Assembly: GCA_903908785.1 (NCBI GenBank)
Contig: CAIVTL010000637.1
Location: 1-6,435 of the forward strand
Length of the DNA stretch: 6,435 nucleotides
Direction: 5' to 3'
Source: Caldifarciminota bacterium
GTDB taxonomy: Bacteria > Hydrothermota > Tepidihabitantia > Tepidihabitantales > Tepidihabitantaceae
Made by a program: the position numbers and the translations under genes. The number at the start of each line of letters is the position of its first letter. The first letter of the stretch is position 1. Below are positions 4,628 to 6,435 of this stretch, piece after piece. The notes beneath the pieces were generated by a model. That model did no database searches, had not been told where the DNA came from, and worked only from the letters and a program-made list of their open reading frames with translations.

Positions 4628-6435
4628 GTGACTAAGACGTTTGCGGCCCTGCTGGCCGTTGCTTCCCTGCTTGTGGCGATGCCGATGCCGGAAACCGGCA
4701 CGACTCCGCCCAATGCGGTTCCATTTGAGACGATTCAGCAGGTCGCCCTGACCTGGGCGGCGACCGAGTACCCCGGCGCCCGAATGGGCACGGCTATTCC
4801 TTACGTTGATGAGAACGGCAGCACGGTTGCCTGGATGTTCCATTTCCGCACCGACGGCAAGACGTTCCCAGGCTACGACGAGGTCGCGGCCGACGTGCAG
4901 GCCGAGCGGCAGACCTTGACCGTGAACACCGACCTGTCGCGCTGGCGCTCGATGTACAGCCACATGCTGGTCTCGGCGCGTCGGGACCGGGCACCGGTTG
5001 TCTGTTTCGGATACGGCGCTTCCGAGTTCTACGCGATTGCGGACAAGGCGTTGGCGCGGGCCCAGCAGTTGCTCGGACCCGATGCCCGGCTGTCGCGTAT
5101 CTATTTCGTTTCTCCGTCCACCTATCTTGAATTCGATAACCCAACCGGCGCGAGCGTGGTAATGAGCGAGCACTTCGAGCGGGCATGGGATTCGCGCGAA
5201 GCGTTCACCGGCTACGTGGCGCAGGCGCGGGCGCAATTGCGGCAGCAGTACCCCGGTGAAGAAGAGGCGGCCGCGGCACATCAGAACCGTCGCTGGGACC
5301 GGGCGCTCAAGCATGACGCGGGCAGCTTCAGCGACGTGTTCGTTCCCAACGTTGAACTCGCGCCTTTCTATGACTGGAGCTACGGCTGCACGCCGACCTC
5401 GGGCGCGATGGTCTGCGGGTACGTGGACCGGCTCCAGAAATCGGGCCGGCTGGTTCAGTACTTCGTCCAGCGCTGGGACGGCGTCGAAGGCGAGAACGAT
5501 TGGCAGATTCCGAACGTCCAGCTTGAGTGTGCAACCGAGATGAACACCGACACGCTGACGGGCGGCACGAACGTTTACGCGGTTTCCAACGGCTTATTCC
5601 AGGTTGGGTACAGCAACGGGTACACCGCCTGGTCGGTGACGAACCAGGTCGGTAATTCCGGAAACGACTGGGCATGGGGCACGCTTACCGCGGAGATTGA
5701 CGCGGGCCACGCCATGGTCTGGTCGGCGATATGGGAGACCCACTCGCTTGCCTGCTTTGGCTACCGAACCGACAGCGAGTACGTCTTTGTCCACAACACC
5801 TGGTGGACACCGGCTGAGTGGTGGACGCATTCGGGCAGCGGCATCTCGCACGTGGCTGCGGTGACGCCGGACGCGGGAGACGAGCACAACATCCGGATCA
5901 CCTACCCGCTCGGCGATACGTTCTATAACTCTTGCGGTCGGGGCGAGGTGCTCTATGTCGGCGATACCTGTCGCGTGACCTGGGAAAGCGGCACGCCGGG
6001 CTCGAGCGTGGACATCGACATCTCGACCGACGAGGGCCACAACTGGGAGACCGTGGCCGCGGGCGTCGCCGACAGCGGCGCGTATCATTGGTTCATCCCA
6101 CCGTCAATCTCCACCTGTGACTCGGTTCGCCTCCGGCTGAGCCAGTACGCCGGCACGACACTGACGTCGGCCGACGGTTCTTTTGGCAACTTTCACATTC
6201 TGCGCGAGCCGCTGCCGCCGAGGCAGACCGCGCCGTCTAACGGACTGCCGATAATGAATCCACCGGTCGTGCTTGTGACTGACTCGGCCACATCGAGGTG
6301 CGACAGCGTCTATTTCAAGCTGATACAGGGCCTCGACACCATCTGGGAGCAGAACGGCTGCGCCACGAGCTACACCCTGCCGGACACGTTGTTCCGGTAC
6401 AACAAGACCTACAAGTGGATAGTGCGTGGCCACAA
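4628..6435 (+). CDS. Secreted C39-like cysteine peptidase with C-terminal beta-sandwich domains, 3' end outside window
   Basis: Read by hand, the frame stays open for 602 codons to the window end. Residues 1-20 form a signal peptide (MTKTFAALLAVASLLVAMP). About 25-235 is a putative pro-region, including TWAATEYPGARMG; this is a resemblance to propeptides of secreted cysteine peptidases, not a firm match. The catalytic core at about 236-415 has the papain-like C39 signature: Cys254 in YGCTPTSGAMVCGY, His372 in ETHSLACFGY, and Asn390 in YVFVHNTWW as the probable triad. No glutamine lies six residues before Cys254, so the oxyanion-hole residue is unclear. About 421-525 resembles the Kre9/Knh1-like beta-sandwich common in secreted FCB-type proteins (VTWESG...VDIDISTDEGHNWETV...SGAYHWFIP...GNFHI). 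From about 540 a further FN3/Ig-like domain starts (YKWIVRG) and is cut off. It probably acts outside the cytoplasm on proteins or peptides. Any C-terminal sorting signal would lie beyond the window. Confidence 0.8.
   Translation, partial: MTKTFAALLAVASLLVAMPMPETGTTPPNAVPFETIQQVALTWAATEYPGARMGTAIPYVDENGSTVAWMFHFRTDGKTFPGYDEVAADVQAERQTLTVNTDLSRWRSMYSHMLVSARRDRAPVVCFGYGASEFYAIADKALARAQQLLGPDARLSRIYFVSPSTYLEFDNPTGASVVMSEHFERAWDSREAFTGYVAQARAQLRQQYPGEEEAAAAHQNRRWDRALKHDAGSFSDVFVPNVELAPFYDWSYGCTPTSGAMVCGYVDRLQKSGRLVQYFVQRWDGVEGENDWQIPNVQLECATEMNTDTLTGGTNVYAVSNGLFQVGYSNGYTAWSVTNQVGNSGNDWAWGTLTAEIDAGHAMVWSAIWETHSLACFGYRTDSEYVFVHNTWWTPAEWWTHSGSGISHVAAVTPDAGDEHNIRITYPLGDTFYNSCGRGEVLYVGDTCRVTWESGTPGSSVDIDISTDEGHNWETVAAGVADSGAYHWFIPPSISTCDSVRLRLSQYAGTTLTSADGSFGNFHILREPLPPRQTAPSNGLPIMNPPVVLVTDSATSRCDSVYFKLIQGLDTIWEQNGCATSYTLPDTLFRYNKTYKWIVRGH

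Noticed and set aside
4610..5314. Long minus-strand open frame (234 codons) opposite the peptidase gene
   Set aside because: The plus frame has a signal peptide, Shine-Dalgarno site and recognisable catalytic motifs. The antisense frame is a shadow of GC-rich codons with no recognisable domain.
3164..6435. Barrel protein and peptidase as one dedicated secretion operon
   Set aside because: The peptidase gene has its own promoter and a 120-bp gap with a repeat array. Adjacency alone does not support a functional link.

Overview
This is a GC-rich bacterial window with five gene loci: one on the minus strand and four on the plus strand. The organism appears to have an outer membrane. One gene encodes a signal-peptide-bearing, probable outer-membrane barrel with an NPAGL motif, and the next encodes a large secreted multidomain cysteine peptidase. 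Together with a full-length archaeal-type aspartyl-tRNA synthetase and a very divergent YchF-family ATPase, this recalls poorly cultured FCB-like candidate phyla such as WOR-3/Stahlbacteria. That placement is an inference from gene style; nothing in the window proves it.

Layout. 1-735 (minus) is the N-terminal 245 residues of a YchF/DUF933-type P-loop ATPase, cut by the window start. 736-1067 is a divergent intergenic region. It holds a minus-strand promoter, a hairpin in the deduced 5' leader, an octamer repeat array, and a strong plus-strand promoter. 1068-1559 is a tight two-gene module, a DUF4258 protein followed by a DUF2283 protein, which resembles a toxin-antitoxin operon. 1560-1710 holds a second octamer array and the aspS promoter. 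1711-3015 is aspS. 3016-3163 holds a heptamer array and a promoter. 3164-4507 is the probable outer-membrane barrel protein. 4508-4627 holds another heptamer array, a promoter and a dyad. 4628 to the window end is the open 5' part (602 codons) of a secreted C39-like cysteine peptidase with C-terminal beta-sandwich domains.

Two patterns cross gene boundaries. First, every intergenic gap carries a short array of degenerate 7- or 8-bp tandem units. The two octamer arrays flanking the DUF4258/DUF2283 pair are the same family in opposite orientation (CTNGACCA on the minus strand, CTNGAGCA on the plus strand), and the N differs in each of the first four units. Second, three of the four plus-strand promoters have a -10 box ending only 6-9 nt before the start codon, with no Shine-Dalgarno sequence, so leaderless mRNAs are predicted. 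The two genes with clear AGGAG sites are the internal DUF2283 gene and the peptidase gene.

The genes do not form one pathway. The window combines housekeeping genes (YchF-like, AspRS), a small accessory module, and two independently promoted envelope or secreted-protein genes. I saw no tRNA, rRNA, CRISPR array, insertion sequence or convincing intrinsic terminator.
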